Of a DNA stretch of 64,000 bases, positions 32,785 through 41,757 are shown one piece after another (position 1 is the stretch's first letter; each line of letters begins with the position of its first letter). The stretch is from NCBI RefSeq assembly GCF_036416795.1, contig NZ_CP143867.1, positions 992,001 through 1,056,000 on the forward strand, read 5' to 3'. This DNA comes from Bacteroides sp. MSB163 (GTDB taxonomy: Bacteria > Bacteroidota > Bacteroidia > Bacteroidales > Bacteroidaceae). Below the pieces are notes generated by a model, which was not told the DNA's origin, made no database searches, and was given only the letters and a program-made list of their open reading frames with translations. Position numbers and translations under genes: made by a program.

Positions 32785-35700
32785 ATGGGTAGAATTATTA
32801 AGAATTGTTCCATGAAGAGAGTAGTCAAGTTAGCCTTACTCTTTGCTTTCCTGATTCCACTAAGTTCTTTAGCACAGAACATTCAACTGACAGGTACAGT
32901 AACCGATACAACAGGTGAAACTGTTATCGGTGCAAGTGTACTTGAAAAAGGTACTACTAACGGAGTTATTTCCAATATAGACGGTAACTTCTCACTAAAC
33001 GTTTCCCCTAAGGCAATTATCGTTATTTCTTATGTAGGATACACTACTCAGGAAATTCCTCTTAACGGTGCAAAAAACATTAAGGTAGTATTGAAAGAAG
33101 ATACTGAAATGTTGGAAGAAGTAGTAGTCATCGGTTATGGTACCATGAAGAAAAGTGATATGACAGGTGCCATTTCATCTGTTGACGTCGAAGAACTATC
33201 CAAACGTACCACCACCAACCCCGCCGAAGCGCTGCAAGGTAAAATCGCCGGTGTAAACATTATGAAAGCAGGTGGTAACGCCGGTGCCGGCGTACAAGTA
33301 AAAATTCGTGGCGTAAAGACTTTTGGAGATAACGAACCTCTTTATATCATCGATGGTTTCCCGGGTGATATAAATGCTGTCAACCCGCAGGATATTCAAG
33401 CCATGGAAGTACTGAAGGATGGTGCTGCCGCTGCCATATACGGTTCGGTTGCTGCCAATGGTGTAATCATCGTAACTACTAAAAATGGTAAGAAAGGTGA
33501 AACAAAAATAGATTTCAGTGCGTACGTAAGTATGACAAATGTAGCGAAAAAGCTCGACTTGCTGAATGCAGAGCAATATAAGAAAGTACATACACAAATG
33601 TATGAGAACTGGAACGCTCATGTAATGAATCATAAGTCGCAATACGACCCGAAAGGTAACGGTGCATGGGAAAAACAAATATTGGAACTAGAACCTTACA
33701 TGACCAAGAATACTGGCATCGACACTGACTGGCAGGATGCCATGATGTGTACCGGTCTTTCACAGAACTATATGTTCAGTGTAAGAGGTGGTAGCGAAAA
33801 TGCTCAATATTCCGTTTCGTACAATCACGCTGATGATAAAGGTATTTTCCTTGGCAATGATTACCGTCAGGATAATGCACGCCTAAAGCTGCACATGAGC
33901 AAATATATCTTTGATATTGACGCCAACATGGCTTTCAAATTCACAAATAGCAAACAGCCCGAATATCAGCTGAAAGAAATGTATATGATTTCTCCGCTGG
34001 TACCTATCTACAATGAAAATGAAGAATATGGCTTCGGTCTGACAAACTTCGATAACCTGCCCAACAATCGTAATGTCATGGCCGACCAGCACTACGAGAA
34101 ATCTACAGATAAGAAGTATCATACCACCGCCAACGTAGCTTTAACTGCCAACTTCACTAAATGGTTGAGTTTCAAAACAAGTTATGCTTACCGTGGAGAG
34201 CATCAACGCCAAACTTACCATACACCGGCTTACATTTCCGACGTAAAAGCCAAGCGAGACTATCCGTATCATAGCGAAACCACCGCTTACTGGGAAGAGC
34301 ATGTATGGGAGAATGTACTGAGTTTCAACAAAGTATTCGGTAAACATTCTGTCAATGCCATAGCCGGTACTTCAACCATGGCTCGCAAATATACATGGAA
34401 TTCTGTAGGCGTAGAAGGTAAATCAACAACTTATAAGGTAGAGGACGGGCAATTGGTAATCGGTGAACAAGCAGGCGGTTTCCTCGATCTGGGCTTCTCT
34501 ACAATCGGCGCAGGTGCAGGTGGTACTTACGACGGTGATGGAACTAAATGGGATTACAGACGCGTATCCTTCTTCGGTCGCGTAAATTATAACTACAACG
34601 ATCGTTATCTGATTCAGGCAACTGTACGTTCCGACGGTTCTTCCAAGTTTGGTGCTGACAACCGTTGGGGTTTCTTCCCATCAATAGCTGTGGGCTGGAG
34701 AATCAGTGAAGAAGAATTTTTCCCAAAAGGTATTGCGCTGAACAATTTGAAATTACGTGCCAGTTGGGGACGTCTGGGTAACGAAAATGCCTTGGGATAT
34801 TACGACTTCCTCGCTTTAATTTCTACTTATAACACTAAATACCAGGGATATGTAAAAGGTAACGGTGATAATGCATGGGCAGGAAGTATTGCCCGCGGGC
34901 TGGAGAATCGTTCGTTGAAATGGGAAACTACAGATACTAAGAATATTGGTCTTGACTTCGGTTTCTTCAACAACAAACTGACCGGTGCCATGAACTACTA
35001 TTACAATCAAACCGAAGAACTCTTGATTACGAAAGCACTTCCACCTTCTGCCGGCTTGAACAACCCAATCCTGAATGTGGGTAAAATCCGCAACTCCGGC
35101 GTTGAAGTTGAGATAAACTGGGCTGACTCAAAAGGTGGTTTCGATTATAACATCGGTATGAATTTCAGTACAACCAAGAATAAAGTTGTAGAACTGGCAG
35201 ACAAAGGACAGGTTCTTTACGGTGAAGGTTTGAAATATGGAACCGAACACTTCCCAACCCAGACGCGCGTTGGCAAACCCATTGGTGCATTCTATCTTTA
35301 TAAGACCAACGGTTTGTTCCAAAGCAATGAAGAAGCCCGCCAATATGTAAATGCAGATGGAGACGAGTATCAGCCTTTCGCCGATGCCGGTGATATCCGC
35401 TTTGTAGATGTAAATGGAGACGGCTCTATTGATGACGACGATAAGGTCTATTGTGGATCGGGTATACCTACACTGGAAGTTAACCTGAATTTCTCTGCCG
35501 GCTATAAAGGCTTCGACCTTTCTGTTGTATTGGGTAGTGCATGGGGACACAAGATTTATAATGGTAACAAGTACTTCTATGAAGGCATGAACTCCGGTTC
35601 CAACTTCCTCACATCATCCTTGAATGCCTGGACACCTCAAAATACCAATACAAACATACCTCGCGCCATCTTCAACGATCCGAACGGTAACTTGAAGGAG

Positions 35701-35961
35701 TCTGACCGCTTCATTGAGAAAGGTGACTTTGTCCGCCTCCGTCAATTACAATTAGGTTATACCCTACCGAAAAAAATGATGCAAAAAGTATTCATCGAGA
35801 GATTGCGTTTTTATGTAAGTGGTGAAAACCTCTTCACAATCACCGGATACGACGGCATCGACCCCGAATTCTCACGTGTAAGTGTATTGAATACCGGTAT
35901 TGATAAACTGATTTATCCGTTTACCCGTTCATTCACTTTGGGTGCCCAACTTACTTTCTAA
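32785..35961 (+). CDS. SusC-like TonB-dependent outer-membrane transporter 1
   Basis: 1058 residues from ATG 32785; ATG 32812 would give a cleaner signal peptide (VVKLALLFAFLIPLSSLAQ). A carboxypeptidase-D-like domain (about 33-110, GTVTDTTGETVIGASVLEKG) is followed by the SusC signature EEVVVIGYGTMKKSD, the plug (NPAEALQGKIAGVNI) and the 22-strand barrel ending in LGAQLTF. It imports oligosaccharides through the outer membrane together with the SusD lipoprotein 21 bases downstream. The glycan cannot be read from the sequence. Confidence 0.95.
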   Translation: MGRIIKNCSMKRVVKLALLFAFLIPLSSLAQNIQLTGTVTDTTGETVIGASVLEKGTTNGVISNIDGNFSLNVSPKAIIVISYVGYTTQEIPLNGAKNIKVVLKEDTEMLEEVVVIGYGTMKKSDMTGAISSVDVEELSKRTTTNPAEALQGKIAGVNIMKAGGNAGAGVQVKIRGVKTFGDNEPLYIIDGFPGDINAVNPQDIQAMEVLKDGAAAAIYGSVAANGVIIVTTKNGKKGETKIDFSAYVSMTNVAKKLDLLNAEQYKKVHTQMYENWNAHVMNHKSQYDPKGNGAWEKQILELEPYMTKNTGIDTDWQDAMMCTGLSQNYMFSVRGGSENAQYSVSYNHADDKGIFLGNDYRQDNARLKLHMSKYIFDIDANMAFKFTNSKQPEYQLKEMYMISPLVPIYNENEEYGFGLTNFDNLPNNRNVMADQHYEKSTDKKYHTTANVALTANFTKWLSFKTSYAYRGEHQRQTYHTPAYISDVKAKRDYPYHSETTAYWEEHVWENVLSFNKVFGKHSVNAIAGTSTMARKYTWNSVGVEGKSTTYKVEDGQLVIGEQAGGFLDLGFSTIGAGAGGTYDGDGTKWDYRRVSFFGRVNYNYNDRYLIQATVRSDGSSKFGADNRWGFFPSIAVGWRISEEEFFPKGIALNNLKLRASWGRLGNENALGYYDFLALISTYNTKYQGYVKGNGDNAWAGSIARGLENRSLKWETTDTKNIGLDFGFFNNKLTGAMNYYYNQTEELLITKALPPSAGLNNPILNVGKIRNSGVEVEINWADSKGGFDYNIGMNFSTTKNKVVELADKGQVLYGEGLKYGTEHFPTQTRVGKPIGAFYLYKTNGLFQSNEEARQYVNADGDEYQPFADAGDIRFVDVNGDGSIDDDDKVYCGSGIPTLEVNLNFSAGYKGFDLSVVLGSAWGHKIYNGNKYFYEGMNSGSNFLTSSLNAWTPQNTNTNIPRAIFNDPNGNLKESDRFIEKGDFVRLRQLQLGYTLPKKMMQKVFIERLRFYVSGENLFTITGYDGIDPEFSRVSVLNTGIDKLIYPFTRSFTLGAQLTF

Positions 35962-35982
35962 CTCATTTAACATTGTATAAAC

Positions 35983-37533
35983 ATGAAAAAAGTAATATAT
36001 ATAGCCAGCCTTTGTTTTGCATCGCTCTTTGTGAGCTCTTGCGATGATCATCTAACCTTAGAATCTCCCGACCAGTTGACTTCGGGAAGTTTCTGGCGTA
36101 ACGAAAGTGATGCACAAGCCGGAATATCGGCTGCATATTCGCAATTAGAATACTACATTGACACCTGGGAATTTGCCGAAGTTAAATGGCCGGTGGAAGC
36201 TTACCGTGAAGACATTATCAATATGGGTAACGATGCACGTAACTATCCCAACTGGTTGGAACTCTACAATTTCACTTACACAAACGGTAACTCACAGTTC
36301 AGCAATTATTGGTGGAACAACTACAAAGGAGCCAGCTTTGCCAATCAGGTAATAGAGAAAGTGACAGAAATGGAAGAAGGAACTATCGACCCTACTGTCC
36401 GCACACAAATTATAAACGAAGGTTATTTTCTTCGTGCTTACTATCACCTTAAACTGCTTTTGAATTGGAAAGAAATTATCATCCGTGATAAGTATATCAC
36501 CAGCCAGGCAGAATTAAGCAAAGGACTTTCACCGCGTCCCGATACCTGGGATTTTATTATAGAAGATTTAAAGCGAGCCACTGCTCTCCCTTCTTCTTAT
36601 GACAACGACAACATCGGTCGTGCCACCAGTGGGGCAGCCAATGCCTATTTAGGTTTTGCCTATCTGACACGCGCTTATGAAGAATCTGACAAGAAGACAG
36701 AATATTTGAATGAGGCACTTACAGCACTAAACAATGTCAAGGGCTACGAACTGGTAAAGAAGTTTTCAAGTATGTTTGACGCCAGCAACAAAAACAGCAA
36801 AGAATCTATCTTTGAGTTGCAAACTTCCATGAGTAGCGCCAATGGTGCTAACTATCGCACTCAACTCCACCGTTGGATAGGTACATCCGAACTTTGGGGA
36901 TGGGATGAGATTCTTCCGAGTAATGTATTGATGGAAGCGTACATGAAAGAAGGTGAGATTGCCACAACCGGACGCTATGACTCACGCTTGTACGAGAGTG
37001 TATTCTTCCAATGTGATTATTTCAATGATGGAAGCGGACGTGTTTACGGAGGCGATTATGACAACTGGTTCTGTAGTTTCGATGAAAAGAATAACCCTAT
37101 TCCTGGTACAAGTTACAACCGTCCTTCTTTCCGCAAGTTCATGCCCACCGACTATGATGGCTTATACAATAATTATTGTGCCATCAACATTCCTTTGATG
37201 CGTTATGCCAATGTACTACTGATGAAGGCGGAAGTATTGAACGAGCAAGGACATCCCGAACAAGCCATTCCACTGATTAATGAAATCAGAAATGTGCATG
37301 GAGACATGCCTGCTATGAAAGGAACTTCACAACAGGAGGTACGTGAGCAAATAGAACATGAACGCATGATTGAATTCCCGCTGGAAAACTGGCGCTGGTA
37401 TGATTTACGCCGTTGGGGCAAATTAGCTTCAGCACTGGCTGATGCAGGGCGCGCCGGCTTTAATGCAGAGAAGAATTCGTTCTATCCTATTCCGTTGACT
37501 GAAATCAATTCGAACGACCAAATTAACAAATAA
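35983..37533 (+). CDS. SusD-like glycan-binding lipoprotein 1
   Basis: 516 residues. Lipoprotein signal ending in FVSSC (Cys20), then the RagB/SusD N-terminal part (ESPDQLTSGSFWRNESDAQAGI) and TPR-like helices; the C-terminal region LIEFPLENWRWYDLRRWGKL-type motif (IEFPLENWRWYDLRRW) is the family hallmark. It caps the SusC barrel and binds the glycan at the cell surface. A hairpin (37564-37597) follows, so the enzyme genes downstream may be in another transcript. Confidence 0.95.
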   Translation: MKKVIYIASLCFASLFVSSCDDHLTLESPDQLTSGSFWRNESDAQAGISAAYSQLEYYIDTWEFAEVKWPVEAYREDIINMGNDARNYPNWLELYNFTYTNGNSQFSNYWWNNYKGASFANQVIEKVTEMEEGTIDPTVRTQIINEGYFLRAYYHLKLLLNWKEIIIRDKYITSQAELSKGLSPRPDTWDFIIEDLKRATALPSSYDNDNIGRATSGAANAYLGFAYLTRAYEESDKKTEYLNEALTALNNVKGYELVKKFSSMFDASNKNSKESIFELQTSMSSANGANYRTQLHRWIGTSELWGWDEILPSNVLMEAYMKEGEIATTGRYDSRLYESVFFQCDYFNDGSGRVYGGDYDNWFCSFDEKNNPIPGTSYNRPSFRKFMPTDYDGLYNNYCAINIPLMRYANVLLMKAEVLNEQGHPEQAIPLINEIRNVHGDMPAMKGTSQQEVREQIEHERMIEFPLENWRWYDLRRWGKLASALADAGRAGFNAEKNSFYPIPLTEINSNDQINK

Positions 37534-37563
37534 ATTCTCTCTTCATTCAATATGACATCCTGA

Positions 37564-37621
37564 CGAGACGGTATTTACTTACAGTGATACCGCCTCGTTA
37601 TATTCAAATGAATTATCTTTG
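37564..37621 (+). terminator. Hairpin after susD 1 and -7 element for lysO
   Basis: CGAGACGGTAT (37564-37574) pairs with ATACCGCCTCG (37587-37597) with one mismatch and is followed by TTATATTC. Then TATCTTTG at 37614-37621 is a full -7 match 20 bases before the lysO N-part. So the transcript probably ends and a new one begins here. Confidence 0.6.
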
Positions 37622-37641
37622 CCCTCAAAAACGACATAGAT

Positions 37642-37920
37642 ATGTTTACAATTATCGGACTGATGCTCACAGGAATGCTGCTGGGCTACCTCTTACGGAA
37701 ACGGAATTTAAGTAAAATACATAAGGTTATCACAGTACTGATCTGGGTACTGCTCTTCATTCTCGGTATTGAAGTGGGAGGAAACGAGCAGATTATCAAA
37801 GGACTGCACACCATTGGCTTTGAAGCCGTCATACTCACCATAGGTGGAACTCTGGGAAGTGTGATTGCCGCTTGGGCACTGTGGAGAGCCTTATACAAAC
37901 GGAAAGGAGGACAAGCATGA
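37642..37920 (+). CDS. LysO-family exporter, N-terminal part as separate protein
   Basis: 92 residues, three hydrophobic segments (FTIIGLMLTGMLLGYLL, VITVLIWVLLFILGIEVG, AVILTIGGTLGSVIAAWALW). It corresponds to the first part of the LysO (YbjE) L-lysine exporter, which in enterobacteria is one protein of about 300 residues. Its TGA stop overlaps the ATG of the next gene (ATGA), so the two halves are translationally coupled. This split form is known in Bacteroidetes. Substrate specificity is inferred from family only. Confidence 0.75.
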   Translation: MFTIIGLMLTGMLLGYLLRKRNLSKIHKVITVLIWVLLFILGIEVGGNEQIIKGLHTIGFEAVILTIGGTLGSVIAAWALWRALYKRKGGQA

Positions 37921-38522
37921 AAGGAAGTCTTATCATAGTCGGCTTTTTTGTGCTGGGTACACTTTGCGGAGTCTTTCACCTGATACCTATCGACATCGTA
38001 GTAAATAGTAAAGTCAGCTTTTATGCACTTTGCGCACTGATGTTCTGTGTAGGGCTAAGCGTAGGCAATGACCCACAAACGTTGAAAAATTTCCGTTCAC
38101 TCAATCCACGGTTGATATTCCTGCCTATCATGACCATTCTGGGCACGTTGGCAGGTTCTACCGCAGTCAGCCTGATACTGACACACCGTTCCCTGACAGA
38201 TTGCCTGGCTGTAGGTTCGGGCTTCGGTTACTATTCACTCTCCAGTATCTTCATTACCGAATATAAAGGAGCTGAATTAGGAACAATTGCCCTGCTCGCC
38301 AACATCAGCCGCGAGATTCTGACCTTGCTGGCTGCACCGTTACTGGTACGCTGGTTCGGTAACCTCGCCCCTATCTCTGCCGGAGGGGCAACTACAATGG
38401 ACACCACACTGCCCATTATTACACGAACGGCCGGACAACAATTTGTAGTTGTCTCCATCTTCCACGGATTTGTGGTGGATTTCAGCGTTCCGTTCCTTGT
38501 GACACTGTTTTGTTCAATTTAA
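37917..38522 (+). CDS. LysO-family exporter, C-terminal part
   Basis: 201 residues from the ATG at 37917, which overlaps the previous stop; GGAAAGGAGGA just upstream is a good ribosome binding site. About six membrane segments; FCVGLSVGNDPQTL and the conserved GSGFGYYSLSSIFITEYKGAELG and SREILTLLAAPLLVRWFG segments match the DUF340/LysO core. Together with the 92-residue partner it should form one transporter. It sits within a glycan-use region without an obvious metabolic link. Confidence 0.8.
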   Translation: MKGSLIIVGFFVLGTLCGVFHLIPIDIVVNSKVSFYALCALMFCVGLSVGNDPQTLKNFRSLNPRLIFLPIMTILGTLAGSTAVSLILTHRSLTDCLAVGSGFGYYSLSSIFITEYKGAELGTIALLANISREILTLLAAPLLVRWFGNLAPISAGGATTMDTTLPIITRTAGQQFVVVSIFHGFVVDFSVPFLVTLFCSI

Positions 38523-38550
38523 TATTGTTTTGAACTTAAAGCAAATTATC

Positions 38551-41500
38551 ATGAAAGCCAAAGTTTATACCTTACTCTTTTCCTCATTGCTTTGTGTTTC
38601 TGCCCTGGCTGATAACGAACCTTGGCAGAACCCACAAATCAACGAGATAAACAGAGAGCCGATGTATGCGCACTTCATTCCGTTTACGAATGAAACCAAC
38701 GCTTTGAAACAACGCTCTCTCCCCGCCGATGTGCGTTTCGACGTGAATCCTGCGACAGAAAGACGAGTTTCTCTGGATGGAACCTGGAAATTCCTGTTCT
38801 CAAAGAATAACGATCTTTGTCCCAAGGATTTTCATAAACCCGGATACAATACCCGGAAGTGGAGCAAAATACAAGTTCCCGGAAGTTGGGAACTGCAAGG
38901 ATTCGATGCTCCTATCTATACGGATACCCGCTATCCATTTCCTGCCAATCCTCCGTATGTGCCTGCCGATTACAATCCGGTAGGAGCTTACATCCGTGAG
39001 TTTACCGTCCCGAATGGTTGGGAAGGTATGGATATCTTCCTTGACTTCGAAGGAGTGGAATCCGCTTATTATGTATGGGTGAACGGTGAACTTGCCGGAT
39101 ATGCCGAAGACAGCCGTCTGCCGTCTCACTTCAACGTTACGAAGTTGTTGAAAAAAGGCAGTAATAAACTTGCCGTGAAAGTATTCCGTTACAGCGACGG
39201 CTCCTATCTTGAAGGGCAGGACTACTGGAAATACAGTGGCATTGAGCGAGATGTATATCTCTATGCCCGTCCGCAAAGCCGTGTCCGTGATTTCCGTATG
39301 ACTGCCGAGTTAGTCAATGATTACAAAGATGGGGAACTAGACCTCGATATATTACTTCACCAGCCGAAAGTCGGAGAAACCGTCGAAGTTAAGATATTGG
39401 ATGGAGACAAGGAGATTTACAACCGGAAGAAATCCATCACTTCCACCACCGATACTCTGTTCAGCCAACAGGAGATTTTCCCGAATATACGTGCATGGAA
39501 TGCTGAAACGCCAAATACTTACACATTAGTAGTCAGTACCTTCGACGCCCAGGGAAAACCACTGGAATCTTTCACTCACCTTTTTGGTTTCCGCACGGTA
39601 GAAATGCGCAACGGAATGCAGATGATCAACGGGAAAGCAGTACTGTTTAAAGGAGTAAACCGTCACGAGCACGATCCGCACAAAGGACGCACTATCAGTG
39701 TTGCTTCCATGATACATGATATTCAGTTGATGAAGCAATTCAACCTGAACGGTGTACGCAACTGTCACTATCCGAACTATTCTGCCTGGTACGAGCTTTG
39801 CACCGAATTCGGTCTGTACGTGGTAGATGAAGCCAACATCGAAAGTCATGGCATGATGGATCATAAGGATGGTACGCTGGCTAATTATACGGATTGGGAA
39901 CGCCCCTTCATGGAGCGCATGAGCCGCATGATTGCACGCGACCGTAACTACTCAGCCATCGTCACCTGGTCCATGGGTAATGAATCCGGGTATGGCAAAC
40001 ATTTTGAAACGCTGTATGATTATACTAAGAAAATAGATCCGACTCGTCCGGTACAATACGAAGGAGGCGGCTACGATGCAAAAAGCGACATTTACTGTCC
40101 GATGTATGCACGTATCTGGTCACTGCGCCGCCACATCAATCAGCGTGACAAACGCCCCTTGATTATGTGTGAATACGCCCATGCGATGGGCAACAGCATA
40201 GGAAACTTCCAGGATTACTGGGATTTGATTTATAAGTATGACCAGCTACAGGGCGGATTTATCTGGGACTGGGTAGACCAGACATTCGCCATCAAAGATA
40301 AAAACAACCGTGATATCTGGGCATTCGGAGGCGACATGGGCTTTGTAGGCATCGTCAACGACTCTAACTTCTGTGCCAACGGATTGGTAGCCGCCGACCG
40401 TTCTCTCCATCCGCACATCTATGAGGTAAAGAAAGTATTGCAATACATTCACTTCGAACCGATAGCTTTTACTCCGAACAAGATAAAAGCCAGCAATCGA
40501 CATGATTTCATCGGCTTGGAAGGATATATCCTGCGTTGGGCAGTAGAGTGCGACGGAAAAGCGGTACAAGGAGGTGAAATGGACTTCCCCGTAATCACTC
40601 CGGGAAACTCTGCCAATATAGAATTACCCTTGAAAGCATTGCCTGCCGACGGTAAGGAATACTTCCTGACTCTGCGCGCATTCACCAAGCATGAAGCTCC
40701 GCTGATACCGAAAGGACATGAAGTGGCCATCGAGCAATGGATACTCCCCACGACTCAAATCGCCGGAAAGGTTCAGCCCGCCAACAATACATTGGCAATA
40801 GACCGGAATAACGAAGCAATCACACTGAAAGGAAATAACTTCCAGATAGCCTTCTCTGCCCAAAACGGTGAGATAACAGAACTAATCTACCATGGAAAGA
40901 ATCTGATAAAAGAGGGATTACAACCCAACTTCTGGCGTCCGTTGACGGACAACGATATTCCTAATGGACACCTCAATCGCTGCGCCACCTGGAAGACTGC
41001 CGGAAAGGATGCTAAACTGGAGAATCTGGAAGTTACGGAGAAACAGCAGATTGCCACCGTAACGGCTACTTATAAGATGGAAGCGCAAGGCTCTACATTG
41101 CAAACGATCTATGATATTCATCCTGACGGTGCTGTCCGGGTGAGCATGCACTTCACCCCGGGCAAACAGGCACTGAGTGAAATGCCTCGTCTGGGTATGC
41201 GCATGATACTTCCGGCAGAATATGAAATGATGTCCTGGCTAGGACGCGGTCCGCAGGAAAACTATGCAGACCGGAAGACAGGAGCATTGATAGGCCTGTA
41301 TAATGCTACGGTTTGGGAACAATTCCATCCGTATGTACGTGCCCAGGAAACGGCCAATCACTGTGATGTACGTTGGACTGCCCTACGCAATGCCGCCGGA
41401 GAGGGTTTACTGATTACGGGAGAAGAGCCTCTGAGCGTAAGCGTCTGGAACTTCCCGATGGAGGACATTGAATATCGTCCCTCGCAGGTGGAACGCCGTC

Positions 41501-41703
41501 ATGGAGGAAGTATCCTGAAAAAGGATATAATTTGGCTGAACATCGATCATCGGCAGATGGGTGTGGGGGGTGACAATACCTGGGGAGCACAGGTACATCC
41601 CGAATACACCATCACGCCACAAGAGTGGAAATACAGTTTCACACTGCAACCGCTCGAAGCAAAAGATGATGCAGCGGAACAGGCTCACAAATGTTGGTTC
41701 TGA
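38551..41703 (+). CDS. GH2 beta-galactosidase, LacZ-like
   Basis: 1050 residues from ATG 38551; an upstream TTG is not used because the signal peptide (VYTLLFSSLLCVSALA) starts at the ATG. Jelly-roll sugar-binding domain, immunoglobulin-like domains and the TIM barrel with acid/base Glu478 in MGNESGYG and nucleophile Glu541 in MCEYAHAMGNS, then the C-terminal beta-sandwich small chain. It cleaves terminal beta-galactosides, probably in the periplasm. It lies 28 bases after lysO and 54 before a GH63-like gene. Confidence 0.93.
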   Translation: MKAKVYTLLFSSLLCVSALADNEPWQNPQINEINREPMYAHFIPFTNETNALKQRSLPADVRFDVNPATERRVSLDGTWKFLFSKNNDLCPKDFHKPGYNTRKWSKIQVPGSWELQGFDAPIYTDTRYPFPANPPYVPADYNPVGAYIREFTVPNGWEGMDIFLDFEGVESAYYVWVNGELAGYAEDSRLPSHFNVTKLLKKGSNKLAVKVFRYSDGSYLEGQDYWKYSGIERDVYLYARPQSRVRDFRMTAELVNDYKDGELDLDILLHQPKVGETVEVKILDGDKEIYNRKKSITSTTDTLFSQQEIFPNIRAWNAETPNTYTLVVSTFDAQGKPLESFTHLFGFRTVEMRNGMQMINGKAVLFKGVNRHEHDPHKGRTISVASMIHDIQLMKQFNLNGVRNCHYPNYSAWYELCTEFGLYVVDEANIESHGMMDHKDGTLANYTDWERPFMERMSRMIARDRNYSAIVTWSMGNESGYGKHFETLYDYTKKIDPTRPVQYEGGGYDAKSDIYCPMYARIWSLRRHINQRDKRPLIMCEYAHAMGNSIGNFQDYWDLIYKYDQLQGGFIWDWVDQTFAIKDKNNRDIWAFGGDMGFVGIVNDSNFCANGLVAADRSLHPHIYEVKKVLQYIHFEPIAFTPNKIKASNRHDFIGLEGYILRWAVECDGKAVQGGEMDFPVITPGNSANIELPLKALPADGKEYFLTLRAFTKHEAPLIPKGHEVAIEQWILPTTQIAGKVQPANNTLAIDRNNEAITLKGNNFQIAFSAQNGEITELIYHGKNLIKEGLQPNFWRPLTDNDIPNGHLNRCATWKTAGKDAKLENLEVTEKQQIATVTATYKMEAQGSTLQTIYDIHPDGAVRVSMHFTPGKQALSEMPRLGMRMILPAEYEMMSWLGRGPQENYADRKTGALIGLYNATVWEQFHPYVRAQETANHCDVRWTALRNAAGEGLLITGEEPLSVSVWNFPMEDIEYRPSQVERRHGGSILKKDIIWLNIDHRQMGVGGDNTWGAQVHPEYTITPQEWKYSFTLQPLEAKDDAAEQAHKCWF

Positions 41704-41757
41704 GAGATAAATGATAATTTATCACCTAAAAAGAAATCATTAATTATAAATTAGATC

